DNA from: a virus
Reading direction: 5' to 3' (one strand)
IMG/VR virus record: IMGVR_UViG_3300008448_009303
Location: 1-31,840 of that record
DNA length: 31,840 nt
The notes beneath the pieces were generated by a model. It ran no database searches. It worked only from the letters and a program-made list of their open reading frames with translations, and was not told the origin of the DNA. Positions 6,465 to 14,274 of this stretch are shown here, one piece after another. Position numbers and translations under genes: made by a program. The stretch's first letter is position 1. Every line of letters starts with the position of its first letter.

Positions 6465-7811
6465 ATGGCAGATTTAAGACCAATTGGTAGTGAAAAATTA
6501 GAAGGAGTGGATAAGTTGAGAAGGATTATGGAAATCGCAACTTATAAAGAAACCCCAAAAACTGAATTAAATAATTTGTCAACAACAAATTATACCATTC
6601 AATTATCTGATGGTAACTTTTATGGTATTGTAAAAGAAAGACAAGGGTATATTATTAAAACAGGTGTCAATGAGTCTAACATGGATTATTCGGACCCTAT
6701 GAAAAATAGAAAATATTATCGTTCATATTCAGAAGCGATGAAAAAATTAAATTTAATTGTTGCTGAAACAAATAGAATAACTGGTAATGATAATGAAATT
6801 CCACTTATTGGTGAACAACCTGAGGTAAAAAAAAAATTCGTACTGAAAACAGCTAAAAAGGACACACCTGCTCCTGAAGCTCCCGCACCTGATATGGCGA
6901 CTCCGGCTCCTGAAGCACCAGCTTCCGAAGCACCGGCTCCAGAAGTACCGTCTCCCGTAGCACCTGCCGATGACATGTCAGCCCCAACACCTGAAATGGG
7001 TGGAGATACTGATATGGGAATGGGTCTCGACATGGGTGGAGAGGAAACACCAGAAGAACCAGAAATGCCAATGGCACCTGGAGACGCACCTATGTTAGAT
7101 AATGAAACCGATGTAGAAGGTGATGATGAAGAAGGCGGACCAAGTAATTTAAAATTAATCCAAAAACTTACAGGTAAATTAAGTCAAAAATTAAGAATGT
7201 TTGATAAAGATAAGGGACTTGATTCACAAGATATTAAATACGTAATTAATTCAATAGTGTCAGCTATTAATTTAAGTAAGTTAGATGACGACGATAGAGA
7301 AGACATCGTAGATAAAATTGAAGGGTTTGATGAGTATGGTAAAGAAGGTGAAGGTGATTTAGACTTTGATATGGGAGAGTTTGATATGGGGGGTGAAGAA
7401 ATGCCAACTGACGAAATGCCAACTGACGAAATGCCAACTGACGAAATGCCAACTGACGAAATGCCAATCGAACCCGAAACTAAAGAAGGGTATCAAACTG
7501 TAATGGATTCAATTTTTGGTGAGTCTCAAGTTGAGAAAGTTTTATCAGGTTATTTTGATTTTAAAGAAGAGGAAGCTCCGATTTTAGAGGTAAAAAGTAA
7601 AATGGACTTTTTAAAAAATAAAATTAATAGAATTTCACAAAAACAAGAATTAAAAAATTTATCAGTTAATGAAACACAAATGAAGGCTGGGTTAGTTCTT
7701 TTGGAACAATACGATAACTCAACTCTAATAGGTAGAACTAATAAAAATAATTTAGTTTTTAATATTAATAATAGAGAAGTTAAACTTACACCAAACGGTA
7801 GAACTATATGA
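6465..7811 (+). CDS. acidic low-complexity protein, probable head assembly or internal protein
   Basis: A 448-residue product. Residues 1-120 form a small domain (YTIQLSDGNFYGIVKERQGY). Residues about 125-210 are Pro/Ala/Glu-rich with DMGG motifs, then a short helical domain (KLTGKLSQKLRMFDKDKG), an acidic segment with a perfect EMPTD tandem repeat, and a helical C-terminus containing MDSIFGESQVEKVLSGYF. The DMGG and PAPE motifs recur in the C-terminal tail of the portal. It is very acidic overall, as prohead core proteins are. The stop overlaps the next gene (ATGA, 7808-7811), so translation is probably coupled. The function is inferred from context only. Confidence 0.78.
   Translation: MADLRPIGSEKLEGVDKLRRIMEIATYKETPKTELNNLSTTNYTIQLSDGNFYGIVKERQGYIIKTGVNESNMDYSDPMKNRKYYRSYSEAMKKLNLIVAETNRITGNDNEIPLIGEQPEVKKKFVLKTAKKDTPAPEAPAPDMATPAPEAPASEAPAPEVPSPVAPADDMSAPTPEMGGDTDMGMGLDMGGEETPEEPEMPMAPGDAPMLDNETDVEGDDEEGGPSNLKLIQKLTGKLSQKLRMFDKDKGLDSQDIKYVINSIVSAINLSKLDDDDREDIVDKIEGFDEYGKEGEGDLDFDMGEFDMGGEEMPTDEMPTDEMPTDEMPTDEMPIEPETKEGYQTVMDSIFGESQVEKVLSGYFDFKEEEAPILEVKSKMDFLKNKINRISQKQELKNLSVNETQMKAGLVLLEQYDNSTLIGRTNKNNLVFNINNREVKLTPNGRTI
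7398..7467 (+). repeat. 15-bp tandem repeat encoding EMPTD
   Basis: Four exact copies of GAAATGCCAACTGAC (7398-7457) and a fifth truncated copy. The unit keeps the reading frame and encodes the acidic pentapeptide EMPTD. Perfect identity implies recent slippage expansion. Confidence 0.95.
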
Positions 7812-8209
7812 ATTTAGTTTTTATAAATGAATTAGGACCCAATTTTAGGGGAGATAACATTTATGAATTTATATTTTCAGATATTGATGACGTACACGGT
7901 GATGAGTGGGATAGTGAAACAGCAAATGGAAAACCAACACCACCTTACGTTGAATTTATAAAAAAAGTTGGTGTATTAAAAAATTCTGAGGTTGAGTTAG
8001 AATTGATACAAAATTCAGATTTTTTTGGAATGTACGATTCTGTTGACGGTGTAATTGCTTTGGGTTGGGAAAAACCTGATAATTATGAAGGGAAAAGATT
8101 AGTATTTCAATATGGTGAAAGTATTGAAATTGTAGAAAATAAATTATACGAGAAGGACATCGTATTAAAATGGGAAAAAAATTTAGTTAGTGATGAGACA
8201 TATGAATAA
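7808..8209 (+). CDS. conserved hypothetical phage protein
   Basis: A 133-residue acidic protein (FSDIDDVHGDEWDSETANGKP, then GVIALGWEKPDNYEGKRLVF), predicted compact and beta-rich. It has no signal peptide or membrane segment. It overlaps the gene before by 4 bases and the gene after by 8, and sits just upstream of terL, so it is expressed with the packaging genes. I recognise its general look from T4-like phages but no known function. Confidence 0.75.
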   Translation: MNLVFINELGPNFRGDNIYEFIFSDIDDVHGDEWDSETANGKPTPPYVEFIKKVGVLKNSEVELELIQNSDFFGMYDSVDGVIALGWEKPDNYEGKRLVFQYGESIEIVENKLYEKDIVLKWEKNLVSDETYE

Positions 8210-8849
8210 TAAAATAGCAAAACTTTTACACGAAGGGTTTTCGATGACAACTTTAGAAGGACTTAACGAAAAACAATTATCTGTTTTATTTAATAAAATT
8301 GTTTCAGAACAACCTAAACCTATTGAAAAAACAGTCACATCTAAAGTAATCGAATTACCCACAGGTGCAAAGACGGCTTTGGGTGGTGCAACCGTATCAA
8401 ATGAAGCCGGTAAAACTGTTATCACCACAACACCAACAGAAGGTGAAATTGGTGAAGAAGAGGAAGTAGATGTTACAAATGTGGATAAAGGTGAGGACGA
8501 CCAAGACCCAATTCAAATACAAGGTCCTGATGGGATGGGTGAAGGTTACATTTCAGAAAAGGCAGTTTCAAAACAACAACAAAAAATTATGGGTTTAGCA
8601 CTTTCAGTTAAAAGAGGTGATACTCCTAAATCAAAAGTTTCTAAACAAGTTCAAAAAATGGCAAAAGAAATGACAAAAAAAGAACTTGAGGATTTTGCTT
8701 CAACAAAACATAAAGGTTTACCTAAAACAGTTGATGAAAAAGAGGAAGTAGAAAAATTAGAGGAAAGTATCTTAAGAATTATTGAAAATCATTTACCTCC
8801 TCACACTACAAAAGGTGAATTACTAAATTATATTAGAAGAAACAAATAA
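8202..8849 (+). CDS. DUF3008-domain protein, immediately upstream of terL
   Basis: A 215-residue product. I prefer ATG 8202 (MNNKIAKLLHEGF) to 8190 because its overlap with the previous gene is only 8 bases. Residues 1-35 are helical, about 80-110 are an acidic linker, and about 120-178 are a DUF3008 domain: SKQQQKIMGLALSVKRGDTP and FASTKHKGLPKTV. DUF3008 proteins are small basic proteins of unknown function seen in bacteria and phages. The C-terminal helix is charged (EKEEVEKLEESILRIIENH). It lies where T4 keeps the small terminase gene 16, so a DNA-binding packaging role is possible but unproven. Confidence 0.8.
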   Translation: MNNKIAKLLHEGFSMTTLEGLNEKQLSVLFNKIVSEQPKPIEKTVTSKVIELPTGAKTALGGATVSNEAGKTVITTTPTEGEIGEEEEVDVTNVDKGEDDQDPIQIQGPDGMGEGYISEKAVSKQQQKIMGLALSVKRGDTPKSKVSKQVQKMAKEMTKKELEDFASTKHKGLPKTVDEKEEVEKLEESILRIIENHLPPHTTKGELLNYIRRNK

Positions 8850-8852
8850 TGA

Positions 8853-10628
8853 ATGTCTCTTTCAAAAGAACAAATACTATTAGAATATGCTAAATGTGCT
8901 CATGATACACCATATGCACTAAGAACATATTTACAAACCTACGATAACACACAATCCAAATACGTACCGTTAGAATTATTTAATGACCAAGTAACTTTGG
9001 TTAAGGATTATGATACTTGTGAAGAAAATATCGCACTTAAGTATCGTCAGGCCGGTGTATCAACAGTAACATCTGCATGGGCATCAAAACGATTGGTATT
9101 TGCTAAAAAATCAAAACCAGAAAAAATCCTAATTATTGCAAACAAACTTGATACTGCCGTGGAAATGGCGAATAAAGTTCGTGCGTTTGTAGAACAATGG
9201 CCAAGTTGGTTAGGTGTTGGGTTTTCTCCTGAGAAAAATGCAGCAAGACACTTTAAGTTAACTAATGGTTGTGAGGTTAAAGCTGTGGCAACATCAAAAG
9301 ATGCACTTCGTGGTTATACCCCTACTATTCTTATTTTTGATGAGGCAGCATATATTGATGCAGATGAAGATTTCTGGTCTGCTTGTATGGCGTCCCTTTC
9401 AACGGGAGGTAAAGTAATCGTGATTTCAACACCAAACGGATTCGACCCAATCTATTATTCAATCTATAGTCAGGCTGTTAAAGGTATGAATGACTTTAGA
9501 ATTACAGAAATGTATTGGTTTCGTGACCCTCGTTATTCTAAAGACTTAAAACTTGTTAAAGTAGAAGATATAATTCACTATATGTTAAATAGGGGTGATT
9601 ATAGAGATGAGGATATTGTATTAGACTATTCTGAGATTAAAGTTGCGGATAGAGATTTTGAAGAAATAAAACAAAAAATAGAAAAGGGTTATAAACCTTA
9701 TTCGTCGTGGTTTGAAGCCATGTCAAAAAAATTAAAGTTTGATAAACGTAAAATTTCACAAGAGTTAGAGTGTAACTTTTTAGGTTCAGGGGATAACGTA
9801 ATTCCACCTGAAACCATGAAAAAAATCAAAGAAAATTTTATAAAAGAACCTGAAAATAAATTTATGGGTGGTGCTTTGTGGCAGTGGAAAGAACCAATTG
9901 CAGGTCACAAGTACATTATGGGTATTGACGTTTCTCGTGGTGATAGTGAAGACTTTACAACTTTTACTATTATTGATTTTGATGATAGAGAACAAGTGTT
10001 AGAATATATTGGAAAAGTCCCGCCTGATGTGGTTGCAGAAATTGCTTTCAAATGGGCAACTATGTATAACGCATTTATCGTTACCGATATTACTGGTGGT
10101 ATGGGGGTTGCTACTTCCCGTAAATTACAAGAACTTGGTTATAAAAATCTTTATGTTGATGGAATAAATCCTGCCGATAAATGGAAATGGGACCCAAAAC
10201 AGAATGATAAAATACCTGGTATTAATTTTAATTCGAAAAGAGTTTTAATTGTTCAGGCGTTTGAAGAGGCTTTAAGATTTGGGTTTATTATAAGGTCTCA
10301 GAGGTTATTTAATGAACTTAATACGTTTGTATACGTGAATGGTAGACCTGACCACCAAAAAGGTCAACATGATGATTTAATTATGGCTATGGCCATGGCA
10401 ATTTATGTTGGTGAATCGTCATTCGCTAAATTAGAGAAAGCAACAGAACAAGCAAAGGCGATGATTGAGTCTTGGACAACAGAAAAACGTGATTTCAGAG
10501 ATTCTTCACAAAATTTTAATCCGGGGTTACCTGTTGACATATATAACCAATACAGAATGGGTGGGTATCAATCAACAAAGAATGATTATGAAAAGTATTT
10601 ATGGTTATTCAGTAACAAAAGAGTTTAA
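8853..10628 (+). CDS. terL: terminase large subunit (T4 gp17-like)
   Basis: A 591-residue packaging motor with both halves intact. ATPase: deviant Walker A KYRQAGVST (63-71), Walker B LIFDEA (160-165) and coupling motif STP (192-194). RNase H-like nuclease: GIDVSRG (Asp359), VTDITG (Asp412) and GQHDDLIMA (Asp507/508). The missing classical GKT lysine is usual for this terminase branch, where the residue comes from elsewhere. Three bases separate it from the DUF3008 gene. It docks on the portal, pumps DNA into the prohead and cuts the concatemer. T4-type TerL suggests headful packaging. Confidence 0.96.
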   Translation: MSLSKEQILLEYAKCAHDTPYALRTYLQTYDNTQSKYVPLELFNDQVTLVKDYDTCEENIALKYRQAGVSTVTSAWASKRLVFAKKSKPEKILIIANKLDTAVEMANKVRAFVEQWPSWLGVGFSPEKNAARHFKLTNGCEVKAVATSKDALRGYTPTILIFDEAAYIDADEDFWSACMASLSTGGKVIVISTPNGFDPIYYSIYSQAVKGMNDFRITEMYWFRDPRYSKDLKLVKVEDIIHYMLNRGDYRDEDIVLDYSEIKVADRDFEEIKQKIEKGYKPYSSWFEAMSKKLKFDKRKISQELECNFLGSGDNVIPPETMKKIKENFIKEPENKFMGGALWQWKEPIAGHKYIMGIDVSRGDSEDFTTFTIIDFDDREQVLEYIGKVPPDVVAEIAFKWATMYNAFIVTDITGGMGVATSRKLQELGYKNLYVDGINPADKWKWDPKQNDKIPGINFNSKRVLIVQAFEEALRFGFIIRSQRLFNELNTFVYVNGRPDHQKGQHDDLIMAMAMAIYVGESSFAKLEKATEQAKAMIESWTTEKRDFRDSSQNFNPGLPVDIYNQYRMGGYQSTKNDYEKYLWLFSNKRV

Positions 10629-10666
10629 TTTAACACGGATGAACTTATTATTTAAATAAAAAAATT

Positions 10667-12481
10667 ATGGCAGAACAAAAATATACGGTATGGCAAAGGT
10701 TGGGTAAGGTTTTTGGACCTAACGCTACTTTAGACCAACAAACGCCGGTTTTCAAGTTTGATAAAAAAGAACTATTAAAAACCACAGATAAGTCTGAGTT
10801 TGAAAAGGAAAAACTACAAGCCCAACAAACCATGTATATTGGTAAACAGTGGCAAAAAGTTGAAAGTAACTTGTATACTCAAGCGGTTTATTATGAACCA
10901 ACTCGTATGGCATCATATTATGATTATGAGTCTATGGAGTATACTCCTGAGATTTCTGCAGCGTTGGATATCTATGGTGAAGAATCTACAACACCCGATA
11001 AAGATGGATATATGTTACAGATTTATTCTGAATCAAAAAGAATAAAATCAGTATTGGCTGACCTTTTCAATAATAGATTAGACATTAATACCAACTTACC
11101 AATGTGGACAAGAAACACTTGTAAGTTTGGTGATAATTTTGTGTATTTAAAACTAGACCCTGAGAAAGGAATTGTTGGTTGTCAACAATTACCTAATATT
11201 CAAATCGAAAGATTGGAAAAAGGGATGAGGTTCCAACCGGATAAGTATTCTCAAGAAATGGAAAACGATGCATTGAAGTTTACTTGGAAAGAAAAGAATA
11301 TGGAATTTAACACTTGGGAAGTAGCTCACTTTAGAATTTTAGGTGATGATAGAAAACTACCTTATGGTACATCAATGTTAGAAAAAGCAAGACGTATTTG
11401 GAAACAACTTTTATTATCTGAGGATGCAATGTTAATATATCGTGTATCAAGAGCACCTGAAAGAAGAGTGTTCAAGGTGTTTGTTGGTAATATGGATGAT
11501 AAAGACGTTGATGCTTACGTACAAAGAGTTGCTAATAAATTTAAAAGAGACCAAATCGCAGACCCGTCAACAGGTAATGTGGATATGAGATATAACCAAC
11601 TTGCGGTAGACCAAGATTATTTTATACCTGTTCGTGACCAAGCGGCAACAAATCCAATAGAAACTTTACCGGGTGGAACAAACTTGGCAGAGATTGCAGA
11701 TATTGAATATATCCAAAAGAAACTTGTAACGGCATTAAGAATACCTAAGGCTTATTTAGGTTTTGAAGAAGCTGTTGGTGATGGTAAAAACTTATCGTTG
11801 TTAGATATTAGATTTGCAAGAACAATCAATAGAATTCAAAAATCTATGATTGCAGAATTAAATAAAATAGCAATCATCCATCTTTTCTTATTAGGTTTTG
11901 AAGATGAATTAACAAACTTTACTTTAGGGTTGACTAACCCATCTAAACAATCCGATTTATTAGGTATTGAGGTTTGGAAAGAAAAGATTCTTCTTTATAA
12001 AGATGCTGTTGCTGAGATTGCAAATAGTGTTGCGCCTGTATCCGCTTCTTGGGCTAAGAAACACATTTTAGGATTCTCTGACGAAGAAATCAGATTAGAC
12101 ATCCAACAACAGAGAGTAGAAAGAGCGGTTGCAGCTGAATTAGCAAAAACCGCTGAGGTAATCACTAATACAGGTTTATTTGATACAATAGATAAACTAT
12201 ACGGTAAGAAAGATAGTGAAAAACCTGCTGAAGGTGGTGATACAGGAGCACCTGATATGGGTGGAGCGCCTGATATGGGTGGAGCACCACCGATGGGAGG
12301 AGAGTCACCAGCACCTGAGGCTGGAGGGGCTGAGTTGGCACCTGAATCATTCAATAAAGATGACCTAAATTTACTACTTGAAGAACATTTATTTGGTCAA
12401 AATGATTTTATGAATTTAGGTAAAGCAAGAAATTCATTAGTAGAAATAGATGATAAACTGAAAGATTTGTTAGACAGATAA
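10667..12481 (+). CDS. portal protein (T4 gp20-like)
   Basis: A 604-residue product with the gp20-type core: EYTPEISAALDIYGEES (91-107), LLLSEDAMLIYRVSRAPERR (248-267) and VFKVFVGNMDD. The dodecameric portal nucleates head assembly and holds the terminase. T4 gp20 is about 520 residues; the extra length here is a Gly/Pro/Ala/Met tail (about 525-575) with GAPDMGG repeats, then a helical end. This tail resembles the low-complexity part of the protein at 6465-7811. The start sits in an A-rich leader like that of the KTSC gene. It comes straight after terL, so T4 genes 18 and 19 (sheath and tube), which lie between 17 and 20 in T4, are elsewhere. Confidence 0.95.
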   Translation: MAEQKYTVWQRLGKVFGPNATLDQQTPVFKFDKKELLKTTDKSEFEKEKLQAQQTMYIGKQWQKVESNLYTQAVYYEPTRMASYYDYESMEYTPEISAALDIYGEESTTPDKDGYMLQIYSESKRIKSVLADLFNNRLDINTNLPMWTRNTCKFGDNFVYLKLDPEKGIVGCQQLPNIQIERLEKGMRFQPDKYSQEMENDALKFTWKEKNMEFNTWEVAHFRILGDDRKLPYGTSMLEKARRIWKQLLLSEDAMLIYRVSRAPERRVFKVFVGNMDDKDVDAYVQRVANKFKRDQIADPSTGNVDMRYNQLAVDQDYFIPVRDQAATNPIETLPGGTNLAEIADIEYIQKKLVTALRIPKAYLGFEEAVGDGKNLSLLDIRFARTINRIQKSMIAELNKIAIIHLFLLGFEDELTNFTLGLTNPSKQSDLLGIEVWKEKILLYKDAVAEIANSVAPVSASWAKKHILGFSDEEIRLDIQQQRVERAVAAELAKTAEVITNTGLFDTIDKLYGKKDSEKPAEGGDTGAPDMGGAPDMGGAPPMGGESPAPEAGGAELAPESFNKDDLNLLLEEHLFGQNDFMNLGKARNSLVEIDDKLKDLLDR

Positions 12482-12489
12482 TATTTATA
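12481..12489 (+). promoter_or_regulatory. ATATTTATA motif after the portal stop
   Basis: ATATTTATA begins with the last base of the portal TAA and ends 10 bases before the ATG at 12500. Stop codons abutting this motif recur at 14253 and 27780. Confidence 0.4.
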
Positions 12490-12499
12490 ATAAAAAAAG

Positions 12500-13231
12500 A
12501 TGAACAAATTTGGACAATTAAAAACTAATATAGAAAAAACAAGTATTGATTTATTTGGTAAAAATAGATTTAATCAATTTATGAAGGAATTCAAATCTAA
12601 TATTTTAGAGAATAGAGACTTGAGTGAAATTTTCTTCATTTATGATGACTTATCATCAAAAAAAGGAATGGATAAGGATATCGCAACAGACTATGTAAAT
12701 GAATCAATCGAGTATTGTCAAATTTTAATTGATAACAATAAGACTAAAATATCTAAGTTATCTGAGTGGGTTTCATCTTACAATAGTAATACTGAAAACA
12801 ATTATAAGAATATTGATACAATCATTTATAATAACTCAATTAAAAACTTAGAGACAGTATTAGAATCTAAAAAACAAATTATATCTAACTTAATTTCTGA
12901 AGGTGTAAAAAAAGAAATTAAAGAATCAGTTAACTTACCATTATCAACTATGGTTAAAGTTGCCGAAGACAATTTAAAAAATGAACTAGCTAATCTAAGT
13001 GAATCAGACAAAAAAGAAATCACATCGATTTCATCATTATCTAAAGAGGAGTTAGAAAAAGAATTTAACACACTTAAAGAGTCTGTAATAACTAATTTAA
13101 AAGGTTCATTAAACGAATCAAAAGAAGATGAAATTAAAACTATGATTGGTCAAACAATTACAAAAATTTCAGATTCAAAATGTACTCACTACGATTTATA
13201 TAAGTTGAGAAAATTACACCAAGGACTATGA
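12500..13231 (+). CDS. helical hypothetical protein between portal and protease
   Basis: A 243-residue, Lys/Ser/Glu/Asn-rich, almost entirely alpha-helical protein with probable coiled coils (about 110-205) and no membrane segment. I recognise no family. In T4 the interval between genes 20 and 21 holds small prohead core genes (67, 68), so a core or internal head role is the natural positional guess. The end overlaps the next start in an ATGA (13228-13231). Confidence 0.75.
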   Translation: MNKFGQLKTNIEKTSIDLFGKNRFNQFMKEFKSNILENRDLSEIFFIYDDLSSKKGMDKDIATDYVNESIEYCQILIDNNKTKISKLSEWVSSYNSNTENNYKNIDTIIYNNSIKNLETVLESKKQIISNLISEGVKKEIKESVNLPLSTMVKVAEDNLKNELANLSESDKKEITSISSLSKEELEKEFNTLKESVITNLKGSLNESKEDEIKTMIGQTITKISDSKCTHYDLYKLRKLHQGL

Positions 13232-13521
13232 GTAAAAAATACTTTTTTGGTTGGGGTAACATAAAAAAAGGTATTACTGAAATAATCAGAATCTATTCAG
13301 AGAAACCATCTTTCTTTTCTAAGAAGAGAATAGAATCAGGAATTGCTTTTATAATAGCCGAGTGGGGTATGATATTTTTCTTACTTAAAAAGTACCCAAA
13401 TTTAACCATGACAGATTTAGTCATGTGGGCAACAGTTCAGTTCGGAGTTTCGGGATACATTATATATCAAATACAAAAAGAAAAAAAGTTTGAGAAACCA
13501 AATGAAAATCAAGAAAGTTGA
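13228..13521 (+). CDS. small protein with two membrane helices, holin-like
   Basis: A 97-residue product. Residues about 37-53 (SGIAFIIAEWGMIFFLLK) and 63-81 (LVMWATVQFGVSGYIIYQI) are hydrophobic helices joined by a short polar loop; both ends are basic and charged. The size, topology and charged C-terminus fit a class II holin, which would form the lysis pore, but no endolysin gene is adjacent, so another membrane role cannot be excluded. It is translationally coupled to the preceding gene. Its last 13 bases overlap the convergent bS21 gene. Confidence 0.7.
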   Translation: MSKKYFFGWGNIKKGITEIIRIYSEKPSFFSKKRIESGIAFIIAEWGMIFFLLKKYPNLTMTDLVMWATVQFGVSGYIIYQIQKEKKFEKPNENQES

Positions 13522-13700
13522 TTTTTAAGTTTTTGAATATATTGCGCTCTTTTTTTCTCACTTCTCCTTTTAACAGAATTCTTTGTAAACTCTTGTCTAT
13601 CTCGTAATTGTTCAGTTTGCTTTGTCTTATAAACTTTAAATTTATATTGTTTCAAAGCCTGTTCAATTGAAGACGCATTTTTTACTTTAATTATAATCAT
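13509..13700 (-). CDS. rpsU: ribosomal protein bS21, phage-encoded
   Basis: A 63-residue, very basic protein matching Bacteroidota bS21 along its whole length: MIIIKVKNASSIEQALKQYK, then KTKQTEQLRDRQEFTKNSVK, then a basic helix ending KRAQYIQKLKNQ. bS21 joins the 30S platform beside the 3' end of 16S rRNA. In Flavobacterium ribosomes it helps hide the anti-Shine-Dalgarno sequence. A phage copy could replace host bS21 and change which mRNAs are translated. It is alone on the minus strand amid plus-strand head genes, with an ATATTTATA motif 18 bases upstream and no Shine-Dalgarno sequence. It overlaps the convergent membrane-protein gene by 13 bases. Confidence 0.87.
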   Translation of the reverse strand: MIIIKVKNASSIEQALKQYKFKVYKTKQTEQLRDRQEFTKNSVKRRSEKKRAQYIQKLKNQLS

Positions 13701-13718
13701 ATTTTTTTTACTTTATAA

Positions 13719-13727
13719 TATAAATAT
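13719..13727 (-). promoter_or_regulatory. ATATTTATA motif before bS21
   Basis: Minus-strand ATATTTATA, 18 bases before the bS21 ATG at 13700. Its presence on this strand-reversed single gene is good evidence that the motif follows coding direction. Confidence 0.45.
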
Positions 13728-13803
13728 ACGGAAAAAAGTCAATTTTGACATTTTTTATTTTTAGACTTACATTTAAAAAAAATAAACCTGAAAGTTATGA
13801 TTA

Positions 13804-14253
13804 ATGAAAAAAGGAAAAACATCAAAATTAAACATTTTTGATGATGCAAAATGTCTCTACGGTACAGTAGATTCAAAAAATTTAAAATCCATTTATGTGG
13901 TACTACAGACTTGGATTGAACCATTGAGTATAGATGAAAATTGGAACCGATTAGTTGGTGAAATAAAAAGACAAATACAACATACATTATTAGAAGTAGT
14001 AGATACCCAAACATTCGAAAGAAAACAAATTGTAGATTTAGATTTAAGGACAAGTGGGATACAAAAAAATAAAAAAAGTTTTATGAATATTGAAATAACA
14101 TTATTTGTTCATAACAACACACACGACTTTAAATCCCCAATATTAAAAGACAAAATTAAAAAAATAGTTTCTTGTGTTTATACTGACGATTTAAAAAATA
14201 ATAAACATTTTACTCTTAGTAAGACAAAATCTGAAGAATTCAAAGAAAGCTAA
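13804..14253 (+). CDS. hypothetical protein in head cluster
   Basis: A 149-residue basic protein (KTSKLNIFDDAKCLYGTVDS, then LQTWIEPLSIDENWNRLVGE, then IVDLDLRTSGIQ). It looks like a mixed alpha/beta fold without membrane segments. No family is recognised. It precedes the prohead protease by 21 bases on the same strand, so a head-assembly or DNA-completion role is a positional guess. The upstream 100 bases hold the oppositely directed bS21 motif and no clear promoter for this gene. Confidence 0.72.
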   Translation: MKKGKTSKLNIFDDAKCLYGTVDSKNLKSIYVVLQTWIEPLSIDENWNRLVGEIKRQIQHTLLEVVDTQTFERKQIVDLDLRTSGIQKNKKSFMNIEITLFVHNNTHDFKSPILKDKIKKIVSCVYTDDLKNNKHFTLSKTKSEEFKES

Positions 14254-14261
14254 TATTTATC
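14253..14261 (+). promoter_or_regulatory. ATATTTATC motif before the prohead protease
   Basis: ATATTTATC begins with the last base of the preceding TAA stop and ends 13 bases before the ATG at 14275. It matches the window motif at eight of nine positions. Confidence 0.35.
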
Positions 14262-14274
14262 TCTAAAAGAACTT

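Noticed and set aside
6716-7033. Minus-strand open frame encoding an SGAGASGAG-like Gly/Ala protein
   Set aside because: It is the antisense of the Pro/Ala-rich segment of the 6465-7811 gene, with no leader or promoter of its own; the plus-strand gene is clearly coding and coupled to its neighbours.
7267-7467. Minus-strand frame encoding repeats of MAFRQL/LAFRQ
   Set aside because: It is simply the antisense of the EMPTD tandem repeat.
7398-7467. Possible CRISPR-like array
   Set aside because: The 15-base units are directly adjacent without spacers and are in frame within a gene.
11995-12354. Minus-strand 119-residue frame opposite the portal C-terminus
   Set aside because: Gly/Pro-rich antisense of the portal tail; no start signal, and the portal is firmly identified.
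13739-14053. Minus-strand 104-residue hydrophobic frame
   Set aside because: It overlaps the plus-strand gene at 13804-14253, whose codon pattern is better, and has no start signal.
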